Positions 41,178 to 49,711 of a stretch of DNA of 64,000 nucleotides are shown here, in pieces. The DNA is taken from the NCBI RefSeq assembly GCF_001263175.1, contig NZ_CP012332.1:490001-554000 (forward strand). Direction: 5' to 3'. Each line of letters starts with the position of its first letter. Within the stretch, counting starts at the first letter, position 1. The notes under the pieces are model-generated. The model saw only the letters and a list, made by a program, of their open reading frames with translations. It ran no database searches and was not told the DNA's origin. Source of the stretch: Vulgatibacter incomptus. Its GTDB lineage: Bacteria > Myxococcota > Myxococcia > Myxococcales > Vulgatibacteraceae. Made by a program: the position numbers and the translations under genes.

Positions 41178-43199
41178 TCAGACCGCCGGAGGCGCCTCGA
41201 CGGAGGCCGGAGCGGCTGCGGGCTCGAGGCCGGCCCACGGGTTCTTCCCGATGAGCAGGATCACCGCGGCCATGCTGCCCGGCCCGAGGATCCAGCCGAT
41301 CCCGTAGCCCCAGCCCATCGCGTTCCAGACGTAGCCGAAGAGCGCCGCGGCCACCAACGCGACCGTGGCGTAGGGGAGCTGCGTGCGGACGTGATCCAGG
41401 TGGTCCGAGCCCGAGGCGATCGACGACATCACGGTGGTGTCGCTGATCGGGGAGACGTGGTCGCCGTAGATCGCGCCGTCGAGCACCGCCGCGAGGGCGA
41501 GGAACATCCCCTCCGGTCCGGCGAGGTGGTAGGCCAGCGGCGCCGCGGTGGGGATGAGGATCCCCATCGTCCCCCAGCTCGTCCCGGTGGCGAAGGCGAT
41601 CAGGGCGGCGAGGAAGAAGACGAGGAGCGGGAGGGCGCGCGGGTGGACCACGTCCTGGAGGCCGGCCACGAGGAAGTGGCTCGTGCCGAGGTCGTCGCAG
41701 ACCGCCTTGATCCCCCAGGCCAGCGTGAGGATCGCGAGCGCGAGCCACATCGAGCGGGCGCCCTGGAGGTAGGCGGCGAAGGCCTCCTTCACTCCGAGGA
41801 GCCGACGCCCGAACACCAGGCCGAATAGGAGCAGCGACGATCCGAGCGAGGCGATGCCCAGGACCTTGGACGAGGACGCGTCGCCGAAGGCGTGGCGCCA
41901 GGTGGTGACGGAGAAGAGGGCCGCAGGGTTAGCGGCGACCTCTGCGAGCCCACCGCCGTCCCAGAGCAGGCCGAAGAGCACGCCGGCGAGGAGCGCGCCG
42001 ATCGGGAGGAGCGCGATGTGGGCGAGCCGGGGGATCCCGTCCTTCGCCCGGTTGCCCTGGACGCCGGGCGAGGAGAGAGGCTTCGCGCCGGGCCGGATCA
42101 GCATCCCGGTCCTCGCTGCGCGGCGCTCCGCCTCGAGCATCGGCCCGAAGTCGCGCTTCGAGAGCACGAGGATCGCGATGAAGACCAGCGTGAACATGCA
42201 GTAGAAACGGTAGGGCAGCGCCTGGAAGAAGAGGCCGTAGCCGTCCATGCCGAGGCCCAGGCTCTTGGACAGCTCGCCCAGCAGCCCGACCTCGTAGCCG
42301 ATCCAGGTGGAGATCACGGCGATGCCGGCGACCGGCGCGCTGGTCGAGTCCACCAGGTAGGCGAGCTTCTCCCGCGACACCCGCATGCGATCCGTGAGCG
42401 GCCTCATCGTGTTGCCGACGAGGATGGTGTTCGCGTAGTCGTCGAAGAAGATGGCGACGCCGAGCAGGTAGGTGACGAACTGCGCCGAGCGCGGCCCCTT
42501 CGCCACCCGCGTGATCCGGTCGACCACCCCTTGGATCCCGCCGGCCTTCGTGGCGAGGCCGACGAGGCCGACCAGGGCGGTGGTGAACACGAAGATCCAG
42601 ATCTTCTCACCCTGGGAGAACGTGGCCTCCCAGCCGTAGCCGACGGCGGTCCTCACCACCATGCCCCAAGGGTCGAGGCCCACCGCGAGGGCCGCGCCGA
42701 GGAGGATCGACGAGAGGAGCGAGAGGACGAGCCGACCCGTCGCGAACGCGAGGACGATCGCGACCAGCGGCGGCAGCACCGACCAGGGGCGGATCGGCGC
42801 GTGGGTCTGGACCACGTCGATCGGGCCGACGGAGCCCTCGTCGAAGGCCAGGCCCGTCTTCGCCACGCCTGCCTCGTCCACCTTGAGGAGGAAGCGCAGC
42901 GTCTTCCCGTTGCCCCGCACCCGGAGCACGGGAGAGCGGCCCACGCTGGCGCGGAGGATGGACTCCGCCGCCTTGGCCTCCGCGCCGTCGAAGTAGAGGG
43001 CCACGTCGACCGGGAGCTCCAGGTCGGGGCGCTCCTTCGGCAGGCGCTCGGTGAGCGCTGCGACGCTCCGGTCCACGGAGGCGGCGATGGTCGCGTTCCT
43101 CGCCTGCGGATCGAGCTGGGGCAGGGCGAAGAAGGAGAGGGCGAGGACGGCGGCGGCGATCGACCAGCGAATGAGGTCGCGGACGGAGGGGCGTTTCAT
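41178..43199 (-). CDS. NhaC-family Na+/H+ antiporter-like protein with N-terminal extracytoplasmic extension
   Basis: 673 residues. After an N-terminal hydrophobic segment (IAAAVLALSFFALPQL) there is an unusual soluble stretch of about 110 residues, predicted outside the cytoplasm. From about residue 140 come around twelve membrane segments. NhaC-type stretches include FFDDYANTILVGNTMRPLTDR, APVAGIAVISTWIGYE and GTSWGTMGILIPTAAPLAYH. Close relatives exchange Na+ for H+ or transport carboxylates/amino acids (malate-lactate type); the exact substrate is uncertain. It lies downstream of the HtrA gene, separated by a 12-bp inverted repeat. Confidence 0.88.
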   Translation of the reverse strand: MKRPSVRDLIRWSIAAAVLALSFFALPQLDPQARNATIAASVDRSVAALTERLPKERPDLELPVDVALYFDGAEAKAAESILRASVGRSPVLRVRGNGKTLRFLLKVDEAGVAKTGLAFDEGSVGPIDVVQTHAPIRPWSVLPPLVAIVLAFATGRLVLSLLSSILLGAALAVGLDPWGMVVRTAVGYGWEATFSQGEKIWIFVFTTALVGLVGLATKAGGIQGVVDRITRVAKGPRSAQFVTYLLGVAIFFDDYANTILVGNTMRPLTDRMRVSREKLAYLVDSTSAPVAGIAVISTWIGYEVGLLGELSKSLGLGMDGYGLFFQALPYRFYCMFTLVFIAILVLSKRDFGPMLEAERRAARTGMLIRPGAKPLSSPGVQGNRAKDGIPRLAHIALLPIGALLAGVLFGLLWDGGGLAEVAANPAALFSVTTWRHAFGDASSSKVLGIASLGSSLLLFGLVFGRRLLGVKEAFAAYLQGARSMWLALAILTLAWGIKAVCDDLGTSHFLVAGLQDVVHPRALPLLVFFLAALIAFATGTSWGTMGILIPTAAPLAYHLAGPEGMFLALAAVLDGAIYGDHVSPISDTTVMSSIASGSDHLDHVRTQLPYATVALVAAALFGYVWNAMGWGYGIGWILGPGSMAAVILLIGKNPWAGLEPAAAPASVEAPPAV

Positions 43200-43247
43200 C
43201 GTGCGGCAGATCTAGCACGCCCCGGTGGGGGCGCTCCATACCGCTCC

Positions 43248-43297
43248 GCTCGCCAGACGCTGCGAATCTCCCGCATAGAGCTGCACGTCTGGCGAGC
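43248..43297 (-). terminator. 12-bp inverted repeat between the HtrA and NhaC genes
   Basis: GCTCGCCAGACG (43248-43259) and CGTCTGGCGAGC (43286-43297) pair perfectly around a 26-nt loop, 10 nt after the stop of the minus-strand protease gene. It is probably a terminator or attenuator; an operator is an alternative, given the long loop. Confidence 0.5.
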
Positions 43298-43307
43298 CGG
43301 CGACCGA

Positions 43308-44477
43308 TCAGCCCCCCGGGTTGCCGGTCGGATCGGCCGGGACGCCGAGGGTGCGGGCCTCGTCCGGGAGCTCGCGGAGCGTCACGGCGAGCTGGATGGT
43401 CTTGCCCTTGCGCAGCACCTGGAGCGGGACCTTGCTGCCGATCTTGCTGCAAGCCACCTCCCAGCGGAGGGCGGGCGCGCTGCGGATCGGGCGGTTCTCG
43501 AAGCGGAGGATCACGTCGCCGTCTTCCAGGCCGGCCTCCGCGGCGGGGCTCCCGGCCGTCACCTTGCTGATCACCACACCGCCGGGCTGGTGGAGTCCGA
43601 GCGACTGCGCCAGGTCCCACGGGACGTCGCGGATCGACAGGCCGATCCAGGCACGGGTCACCTTGCCGGTGGCGGCGAGCTGGGGGATCACCTTCTTGGC
43701 CATGTTGATCGGCACGGCGAAGCCGATGCCCTGGCCCGAGGCGTTGACCGCGTTGTTGATCGCCACCACCTCGCCCTGGAGGTTGATCAGGGGGCCGCCG
43801 CTGTTGCCGGGGTTGATCGAGGCGTCGGTCTGGATGAAGTCGAAGTAGCCGTGGCGCCCTTGGGGGGTCACGTCGGTGCGGCCCTTCTGGCTGACGATTC
43901 CGAAGGTGACGGTCTGCGTCAGGCCGAAGGGATTGCCGATCGCCACCACCCAGTCGGCGATCTCGACGGCGTCGGAGTCGCCCAGGGGGAGCACCGGGAG
44001 CGGATGGTTGGCGCTCACCCGCAGCAGGGCGAGGTCCGTGGCCGAGTCGGCCCCCACGACCGTCGCCTCGAGCTCGTGGGGAAAGCCCTCGTCATCCAGC
44101 ACCACCCGGATGCGGCTGGCGTTCTCGATCACGTGGGCGTTGGTGAGGATCAAGCCCGTGGAATCGATGATGAAGCCGGTGCCGAGTCCTTCGTTCGGCT
44201 CCTCCGACGAGTTCTTCTCGAAGAAGTCGTGGAGGGGATCGAGAGGGGAGAGGCGTCGGTTGCGCTTCTCCTCGACCACGATCGACACGACCGCCGGCGA
44301 CGCCTGTTTCACGATCTGCGAGAGGTTCGGGAGGCCATGCGCTGCCGGGCCCGCCTCTTTCGCCCTCGCCCCGATCTCGGTCCAGATCCGCCGCGGTGGC
44401 TCGGTCCTGGAGGGGACGGGCGCTCCCAGAAGGAGCGCCGCAGCCACCAGCAGACCGGTTCGCCCGAATCGCCCCAT
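43308..44477 (-). CDS. HtrA/Deg-type periplasmic serine protease with PDZ domain
   Basis: 389 residues from ATG 44477, which has a strong GGGAGGTGG ribosome site; an in-frame start 19 codons upstream is rejected. Signal peptide: TGLLVAAALLLGAPVPS. Catalytic triad His115 (LTNAHVIEN), Asp148 (ADSATDLALL) and Ser226 (NPGNSGGPL). One PDZ domain follows (VVISKVTAGSPAAEAGLEDGD, after residue 290). Single-PDZ members of the DegS/DegQ type are envelope quality-control proteases. No RseA-type pathway genes are adjacent. Confidence 0.95.
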   Translation of the reverse strand: MGRFGRTGLLVAAALLLGAPVPSRTEPPRRIWTEIGARAKEAGPAAHGLPNLSQIVKQASPAVVSIVVEEKRNRRLSPLDPLHDFFEKNSSEEPNEGLGTGFIIDSTGLILTNAHVIENASRIRVVLDDEGFPHELEATVVGADSATDLALLRVSANHPLPVLPLGDSDAVEIADWVVAIGNPFGLTQTVTFGIVSQKGRTDVTPQGRHGYFDFIQTDASINPGNSGGPLINLQGEVVAINNAVNASGQGIGFAVPINMAKKVIPQLAATGKVTRAWIGLSIRDVPWDLAQSLGLHQPGGVVISKVTAGSPAAEAGLEDGDVILRFENRPIRSAPALRWEVACSKIGSKVPLQVLRKGKTIQLAVTLRELPDEARTLGVPADPTGNPGG

Positions 44478-44597
44478 GCCCCACCTCCCGTGCACCTTCG
44501 AAAAAGGTGGGCACGAAAGGCACAGGAGCGCCATCGAGGGGGTAGGGCTTGCATGCTCGGCGGCTCCGCGATCACCTGCAGGGACGCCCCTGGAACC

Positions 44598-44879
44598 TCA
44601 ACGGATGCGATCACCGATCAGACGATCGAGTGCTTTGCGATCGTCGTCGGAGGGGGCCTCGGCAGGCGGCCGGTTGGCCGAGGCGGGGATGGGCGCGGCG
44701 GAGGCCCGGGCAGGGGGCGCCTTCTGCCGATCGGCCTTCGGCGACTCGGACGACCCCTGGCCGAGGAGCGCGCGAACGTGCTCTGCCGCCGTCTTCCCTT
44801 CGATGGGGAGGCTGACGGCGGCGAGCCCCACCGCGATGGCGACCAGGACGAGAAAGGCGAACTTGACCAGACCCCACAT
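44598..44879 (-). CDS. Small single-pass membrane protein, unknown function
   Basis: 93 residues. One N-terminal membrane helix (VKFAFLVLVAIAVGLAAVSL), then a short KTAAEHVRALLG helix and a Pro/Ala-rich linker, ending in DDRKALDRLIGDRIR. The start at ATG 44879 (MWGLVKFAF) resembles many myxobacterial small membrane proteins. It lies upstream of the HtrA gene on the same strand with a 120-nt gap. Function unknown. Confidence 0.65.
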   Translation of the reverse strand: MWGLVKFAFLVLVAIAVGLAAVSLPIEGKTAAEHVRALLGQGSSESPKADRQKAPPARASAAPIPASANRPPAEAPSDDDRKALDRLIGDRIR

Positions 44880-45011
44880 GGCTGGCGATGGTGCACGCGT
44901 CCGGGCGGTCCGTCGAGCTTCCCGGCTCGCCTCGGCTGTGATCAACGGCGCGGGTCGACCCGATCGAGCCGCCCGCTCGTGATCGATCGCCCTTCGAGAC
45001 CGAACGACGCC

Positions 45012-45593
45012 ATGGAAGCCCCAGAGACCCTCCCGGAATCCCCCCACCGCCAGAAGCCCAATTGGCGGAGCCGCGCCCTGCTCCTCGCGTTCGTGGCCGT
45101 TGCGGCCGTGCTCCTCGTGCGGATCGCGACGCGCGGAGTCGACGGGCTCCCCTCGATCGGCGGCGAGCCACGGGAGCTCCGGCTGTCGATGCTGGACGGC
45201 TCGACGCTCGCCCTAGAGGAGGCACGAGGGAAGGTGGTCGCCCTCGACTTCTGGGCCACCTGGTGCCCGCCCTGCGTCGAGTCGATGCCGATCCTCGACA
45301 AGGTGGGACGCGAGCTCGAAGCCAAGGGGGTGGTGACGGTGGCGGTGAACCGCGACGACCTCGAGCCGGAGAGGCGGGCGGCCCTCGTCCGCCGCTTCCT
45401 CGACCGCCATGACCTCGCCGGGCTGAAGGTCGCCCTCGACGACGGTGTGGCCGCCGGGGCCTTCTCGGTGCGGGCGCTACCGACCCTAGTGGTCCTCGGC
45501 CGGGACGGCCGCGTCGCTGCGGCCCACCTCGGCAGCATGCCCGAGGACGAGCTCCGCGACCTCCTGACCCGGGTTGCCGACCAGGGAGGCTGA
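45012..45593 (+). CDS. TlpA-like membrane-anchored thioredoxin-fold protein
   Basis: 193 residues. N-terminal membrane anchor at about residues 20-38 (ALLLAFVAVAAVLLV), then a TlpA/ResA-type thioredoxin domain with the redox site FWATWCPPC (Cys85 and Cys88) and the cis-Pro region VRALPTLVVLGRDG. Such proteins reduce disulfides outside the cytoplasm, often for cytochrome c maturation; a Cys-rich cytochrome-like lipoprotein is encoded at 30-32 kb. The gene diverges from the small membrane protein gene, and its 3' end overlaps the end of the response regulator frame. Confidence 0.93.
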   Translation: MEAPETLPESPHRQKPNWRSRALLLAFVAVAAVLLVRIATRGVDGLPSIGGEPRELRLSMLDGSTLALEEARGKVVALDFWATWCPPCVESMPILDKVGRELEAKGVVTVAVNRDDLEPERRAALVRRFLDRHDLAGLKVALDDGVAAGAFSVRALPTLVVLGRDGRVAAAHLGSMPEDELRDLLTRVADQGG

Positions 45594-45977
45594 AGGTTCC
45601 TCCGCCGAGGGCACGCTGGCAGCGAGCCGGACGAGGCAATCGCCGACGTCGCGCCGCCGGAAGGGCTTGGCGAGGATCGCGTCGGGAGGGATGTCCGTCT
45701 CCAGCTCCGGGCTCTGCGAGCCTGCGAGAGCCGAGATCACGACGATCTTTCCGCCGTAGCCCTGCTCCCTCAGCCTCGAGAGGGCCTCGAGTCCGTTCAT
45801 CCGCGGCATGAGCACGTCGAGGAAGACGGCGTCGGGCTGATGCGCGAGCACGCGCTCGACGGCTTCGAGGCCGTCCCGCGCCTCGACGATCTCGTGACCG
45901 AACGACCCGATGGCGAGCGCCAGGAGGCGTCGGACGGCGTCGTCGTCGTCCGCGATCACGATTTTCCAGTGCGACAT
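45486..45977 (-). CDS. Single-domain response regulator (receiver)
   Basis: 163 residues. The receiver domain covers residues 1-120: acidic triad IVIADDDD, phosphoacceptor Asp54 (AVFLDVLMPRMNG), Ser in VVISA and Lys in LAKPF. No output domain. The last 36 residues are encoded antisense to the 3' end of the tlpA-like gene (108-bp tail-to-tail overlap) and look like an unconstrained tail. No kinase gene is adjacent, so it is an orphan regulator, probably acting through protein contacts. Confidence 0.9.
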   Translation of the reverse strand: MSHWKIVIADDDDAVRRLLALAIGSFGHEIVEARDGLEAVERVLAHQPDAVFLDVLMPRMNGLEALSRLREQGYGGKIVVISALAGSQSPELETDIPPDAILAKPFRRRDVGDCLVRLAASVPSAEEPSASLVGNPGQEVAELVLGHAAEVGRSDAAVPAEDH

Positions 45978-46012
45978 CGGCCTACATTAAGCGAATGCGT
46001 CGGTTTTGTCGA

Positions 46013-46372
46013 TTAGGATGCAAAGATCCGTCGCCGCGCGAAGAAGAGCCCCAGGCCAGCGGCCCCGGCGGCGATGATCCCGTAGCCGACCAGGCGGGCA
46101 CGCCGCGTGCGGGCCATGTGACCGAGGTCGATCGGCGTCGCGGTCGAGAAGGTGAGCCGGTACGGGTCGAGGGTTGGATGGAGGTGCCGGAGCTTCTGCA
46201 GGACCTGGGACGACGAGCCGGCGTCGTCGCTCGCGATGAACTCCCAGGGCCCCATGTGGCGCGGCAGCCGGTCGCCCACCTTCAGGCGGGCGAGCTTGTT
46301 GAACTTCTTCGAGTAGTAATAGCCGTGCTGCTCGACGGGATCGCTGTGCAGATCCGGATAGTGACGGCCCAT
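46013..46372 (-). CDS. Hypothetical protein with C-terminal membrane helix
   Basis: 119 residues from ATG 46372. It starts with a Tyr/His-rich stretch (YYYSKKFNKLARLKVGDRLP), followed by DPYRLTFSTATPIDLGHMART and a single C-terminal helix (LVGYGIIAAGAAGLGLFF) with a basic end, so it is probably tail-anchored. I do not recognise the family. It ends 35 nt before the upstream side of the response regulator gene and is transcribed in the same direction. Confidence 0.65.
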   Translation of the reverse strand: MGRHYPDLHSDPVEQHGYYYSKKFNKLARLKVGDRLPRHMGPWEFIASDDAGSSSQVLQKLRHLHPTLDPYRLTFSTATPIDLGHMARTRRARLVGYGIIAAGAAGLGLFFARRRIFAS

Positions 46373-46511
46373 CGTCGCCCTTCCCGAGTTCGCTTCTCTC
46401 CGAGGACGGTCTTCACCCCGCGGCCCCCGGGCCAGGGGGTCGGCGCCCCCCGAAATGGAGGGATGCCGGACGGTGTCGCCCATGCCACGCTTGTCCGAGG
46501 GAGGATTGCGC

Positions 46512-47201
46512 ATGAAGAGACTGGCGGCATTGGGTGCGACGATCGGGTCCGCGGCGCTGCTCGCCGGGTGCATGCACGCCCACGAGGGGCCGACGATCAA
46601 AGAAGAGTGGTTGGCCAGGGTTCCCCCCGCCCGGATGGCTCCCGTGGAGGAGTCCCGGTCATCGATGCGCTCGGCGATGGACGAGCACAACCGCGCCTCG
46701 GCCGCGCTGACCGACGCCAAGAACCAGGCCGACGTCGCGAGGGCGGAGCGCGACACCGCCGACTCACGGGTGGCCGCTGCCGAGGCCGAGGTGAGGGCCG
46801 CGAAGGACACGGGCGAGGGGTCCCGGCTCAAGAGGTCCCACGCCGTTCTCGACCAGGCGAAGGAGGCGAAGAAGGTCGCCGACGCCAAGGTCGATCTGGC
46901 GGACGCCAACGTGAAGACCGCCTCCACCAAGAACGACCTCGCCAAGGCGCGGGTGGCGACGAAGCAGGCCGAGGTCAACCAGGCCGAGTATCAGGTGCTC
47001 GCACAGAACGGCGACACGCGGGTGAAGAACATGAGGCCCGCCGAGTTCGAGGCGGCGATCTCGTCGCGGAAGGCCAACGAGTCCAAGCTCGAGGCGCAGC
47101 TCGCGAACGATCAGCAGGCGGCGGCCTCGGCGCGGAAGAAGTGGAACGACGAGCGCGCGAAGCTGCAGGCCTCGAAGCCGGCGACGCCTCCCGCGGGTTG
47201 A
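46512..47201 (+). CDS. Coiled-coil lipoprotein
   Basis: 229 residues. Signal and lipobox: GATIGSAALLAGCMHAHEG. From about residue 50 to 215 it is an Ala/Lys/Glu-rich coiled coil with heptad-like repeats (ADARVDLADANVKTAS-type segments), ending in a Pro/Ala tail. It resembles myxobacterial envelope spacer or efflux-adaptor-like lipoproteins, but no specific family is recognised. An 8-bp hairpin follows the gene. Confidence 0.8.
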   Translation: MKRLAALGATIGSAALLAGCMHAHEGPTIKEEWLARVPPARMAPVEESRSSMRSAMDEHNRASAALTDAKNQADVARAERDTADSRVAAAEAEVRAAKDTGEGSRLKRSHAVLDQAKEAKKVADAKVDLADANVKTASTKNDLAKARVATKQAEVNQAEYQVLAQNGDTRVKNMRPAEFEAAISSRKANESKLEAQLANDQQAAASARKKWNDERAKLQASKPATPPAG

Positions 47202-47218
47202 TTCGAAGGGTCCGAACC

Positions 47219-47237
47219 GGGCCGCCGATGGCGGCCC
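47219..47237. terminator. Hairpin between convergent genes
   Basis: GGGCCGCC (47219-47226) and GGCGGCCC (47230-47237), 3-nt loop, in the 60-nt gap between the coiled-coil lipoprotein and AMMECR1 genes. Confidence 0.5.
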
Positions 47238-47261
47238 GCCGGGACCTCGAGCCACGCTGCG

Positions 47262-47810
47262 TCAGCAGGTCGCGTGGATCGTGCGCAGGGCCTCCACCCG
47301 GGTTTCCTGTCGGCGCCAGGCGCCGGCGGGAAGCCCGGCTTTTCTGCAGGCGTAGGCGAGGCAGGTCTGGGCGCTCCACTCCTTGGCGAGGGCCACGTCC
47401 GGAAGGAGCGTCGCGGTGCGAATTCCCTGTGCGATCCGCAGCGCATCCACGCGGGGATCGATCTCCTCGACCTCGCGGATCGGGCGCGGCGGTCCCATGA
47501 GGAGCCAGAGCTCCAGGTCCACGTCGGCGAGCTCATCCGCGCGCACGGGCGGGTTGCGGGGATCGTCGGTCGCCGCGTCGCGGATCAGCGCCGGGAGCAG
47601 ATCGTCGGGAGCGCCTGTCAGGTTGGTGGTTCCCACCGCGCCTCGGACCTCGCCGCTCCCTCGCTCCCGAACGATCACGAAGAGGCCGGCGGCACCCTCG
47701 ATCGGGGCGAGGTCGGCGGTGGGAAGCTCGGGCGCCGCGCCGTTCACGAGCGCCTCGAGGTAGGTGCGGGATCGCGAGCAGAGCTCGGCGAGGATCTTCT
47801 CTTCCGTCAT
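47262..47810 (-). CDS. AMMECR1-domain protein
   Basis: 182 residues with AMMECR1 features: VRGAVGTTNLTGAPDD (the RGCIGT-like region), LIRDAATDDPRNPPVRADEL, the DVDLELWLLMGPPRPI strand, and the C-terminal CLAYACRKAGLPAGAW. The family is widespread in all domains and its biochemical role is not established. Its ATG overlaps the stop of the uracil-DNA glycosylase gene by 4 nt, so the two are translationally coupled. Confidence 0.88.
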   Translation of the reverse strand: MTEEKILAELCSRSRTYLEALVNGAAPELPTADLAPIEGAAGLFVIVRERGSGEVRGAVGTTNLTGAPDDLLPALIRDAATDDPRNPPVRADELADVDLELWLLMGPPRPIREVEEIDPRVDALRIAQGIRTATLLPDVALAKEWSAQTCLAYACRKAGLPAGAWRRQETRVEALRTIHATC

Positions 47811-48520
47811 GGCAACTCGATCCCGAGCTCGGCGAGCTCACGGGTGACGATCCCGGCCCACCCCTGGTTGGCCTTGGGGCTGGCGGGGCTCGGGTGGAGG
47901 ATCCGCCCGACTTTCACCTCGAGGCCGGCGAGGGCCTCCCGGGCACGGTCCTCGGCGAAGCCGCCGATCCCGATCACCCAGCGGGGGCGCATCCTCTCCA
48001 CCGTCTCGCGCAGGGCCTCGTCGCAGACGGCGAAGAGCGGCTCGCGCTCGGCTCGAGGCAGCTTGTCCGGGGTGACGTTGCGGCCGGAGGCCTCCATGAA
48101 GACCAGCGGGCAGTAGTTGATCACGAAGAAGCGCGCGAAGAAGCGCTCCGGCGTGCCGAAGGTCTCCTTGGCCCAGCCCCAGACCCGCGCGCCGCTCACC
48201 TCCGAGCGATGGCACGCGAAGCCCTGGATCGGCCGGTTGGGATTCTCCTCCGAAGGCCTGCCGACCTCGCCCTCGATCCCGAGCCAGGTGCGGACGTGGT
48301 GGACTTCGCCGAAGGGCACGCCGGTCTGGGCCATCCCGAAGGGGCCGGGGTTCATCCCGAGGAGGAGGATCTCGCGCGTCCCGCGTCCGTACCGATCCAC
48401 GTATTCGTCGAACGCCGCCCGCGCGTATTCGAGCGGGTCGTAGACGTGGGTGACCGGGGGGCCGAAGCGCAAGGGGCGCAGGGCATCGATCAGTCTGTCG
48501 GTGGAGCTCCGGGCGGACAT
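47807..48520 (-). CDS. SMUG1-type uracil-DNA glycosylase
   Basis: 237 residues from ATG 48520; a TTG three codons upstream is possible. Motif 1, GMNPGPFGMAQTGVPFG (residues 55-71), and motif 2, HPSPASPKANQGW (from 209), are the hallmarks of SMUG1, which removes uracil and 5-hydroxymethyluracil from DNA. SMUG1 was first known from animals; bacterial members such as that of Geobacter are established. Asn in GMNPG is the water-activating residue. It is the first gene of a pair with AMMECR1. Confidence 0.92.
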   Translation of the reverse strand: MSARSSTDRLIDALRPLRFGPPVTHVYDPLEYARAAFDEYVDRYGRGTREILLLGMNPGPFGMAQTGVPFGEVHHVRTWLGIEGEVGRPSEENPNRPIQGFACHRSEVSGARVWGWAKETFGTPERFFARFFVINYCPLVFMEASGRNVTPDKLPRAEREPLFAVCDEALRETVERMRPRWVIGIGGFAEDRAREALAGLEVKVGRILHPSPASPKANQGWAGIVTRELAELGIELP

Positions 48521-48571
48521 CGGCGGCAAGGTACGCGATTTTCCGCCGGGGAGGGGAGTGCATCTAGGGTT

Positions 48572-49537
48572 CTACGACGCCGGCACGGCCAGGCCGCTCT
48601 CCGGGCGGATCTCGAACCGCCCGATCAGCGGCGTGTGGTCGGAGAGGCCCTGGAACGGCCCCTCTCCGAACGGGAGTGTGCCGTCGAGGTCGAGCCAGTG
48701 GATCCGTCGATCCGAGAAGAGGTGGTCGAGGTGCATCCGCAGCTTCATGAAACCAGCGGTCGGGAACCTCCGGGGATGCTCGAGGTCGATCTGCCCGAGC
48801 TCGAGCTGGGGCGCTACGAAGCCGGCATGCTCGCAGAGGAAGCGGAAGACGGGTGAGCCGGGGAGCGAGTTGAAGTCGCCGCAGATGAGGAAGGGCTCGT
48901 CGCCCGCCTTCTCCCGGACGAAGTCGACGAGCCGGTTGGCCTCGGCGAGCTGGTTCACGCCGTAGCCCATCTTCAGCTTCACGGACCAGTACTCCCGGGC
49001 GAAGGGGCTGGGCAGGCTGAGGTGGGTGTTGAAGAGGTGGAAGCCGCGGCCCGCCGCGTCCTCCAGCCGGATGTGCGCGCAGATCCGGCTCTGCTTGCGG
49101 TCCTTCCAGGCGGCCACCTGGTAGTGCGTGATCCCCTGCGGCGCCTCGGCGTTGTGCTGCTCGATTCGCAGGGTCCGCTTGTTCACGAGAACGGCGAGGC
49201 CCGTGGTGTAGAGCGAGATCTCCCCCAGGCGGTAGTTGTGCGCCCGGAAGTACAAGGCCTCGAACGGCAGCTCCATGCCGCGGAGGGCGTAGGCCTGCCG
49301 CAGGTTCGACATGAACGACTCGAGCTGGGTCTCCTGGGGGTGGAGCCGGGGCCTGCCGAGGTTGCTCCGCACCGAGCTGGTCTCGACCTCCTGGAGGCAG
49401 ATCGCGTCCGGCACGGGATCGAGGCCAGCGATGGCCTTGGCGATCTCCCGCTTCCCGGCGCGCGTGCTCGCGAGGCCGCGGACCGCGTGGCCGAAGTAGC
49501 GGACGTTGTAGCTGACGATTCGAAGTGGACTCGTCAT
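48572..49537 (-). CDS. Endonuclease/exonuclease/phosphatase (EEP) family hydrolase, 2
   Basis: 321 residues from ATG 49537 (MTSPLRIVSYNVRYF). EEP catalytic motifs are VSYNVRYF, ICLQEVETS, LFNTHLSLP, ICGDFNSLPGS and LSDHTPLIG. It is not closely similar to the other EEP gene at 39.5 kb. No export signal. It is probably a DNase/phosphodiesterase-type enzyme; the substrate is unknown. Confidence 0.88.
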   Translation of the reverse strand: MTSPLRIVSYNVRYFGHAVRGLASTRAGKREIAKAIAGLDPVPDAICLQEVETSSVRSNLGRPRLHPQETQLESFMSNLRQAYALRGMELPFEALYFRAHNYRLGEISLYTTGLAVLVNKRTLRIEQHNAEAPQGITHYQVAAWKDRKQSRICAHIRLEDAAGRGFHLFNTHLSLPSPFAREYWSVKLKMGYGVNQLAEANRLVDFVREKAGDEPFLICGDFNSLPGSPVFRFLCEHAGFVAPQLELGQIDLEHPRRFPTAGFMKLRMHLDHLFSDRRIHWLDLDGTLPFGEGPFQGLSDHTPLIGRFEIRPESGLAVPAS

Positions 49538-49711
49538 GGATACCCGCGACGCGCCTCCCGGCGGTCGTGACACGGGATCGTCGCGCGGCCGGAGACGCTC
49601 GAGACGAATCTAACGCAGGACCGACAGACCGCCACCGGAGGGGGACGCTTTCTCCGTCGAGGCGGGTTTTGCTTCTTGCCCTCCCCGAGGCGGGGAGGAG
49701 AGAACGAGACC

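Noticed and set aside
41892-45011. Long plus-strand frame leading into the tlpA-like gene
   Set aside because: It runs antisense to the NhaC and HtrA genes; only the part from 45012 has thioredoxin homology and a sensible start.
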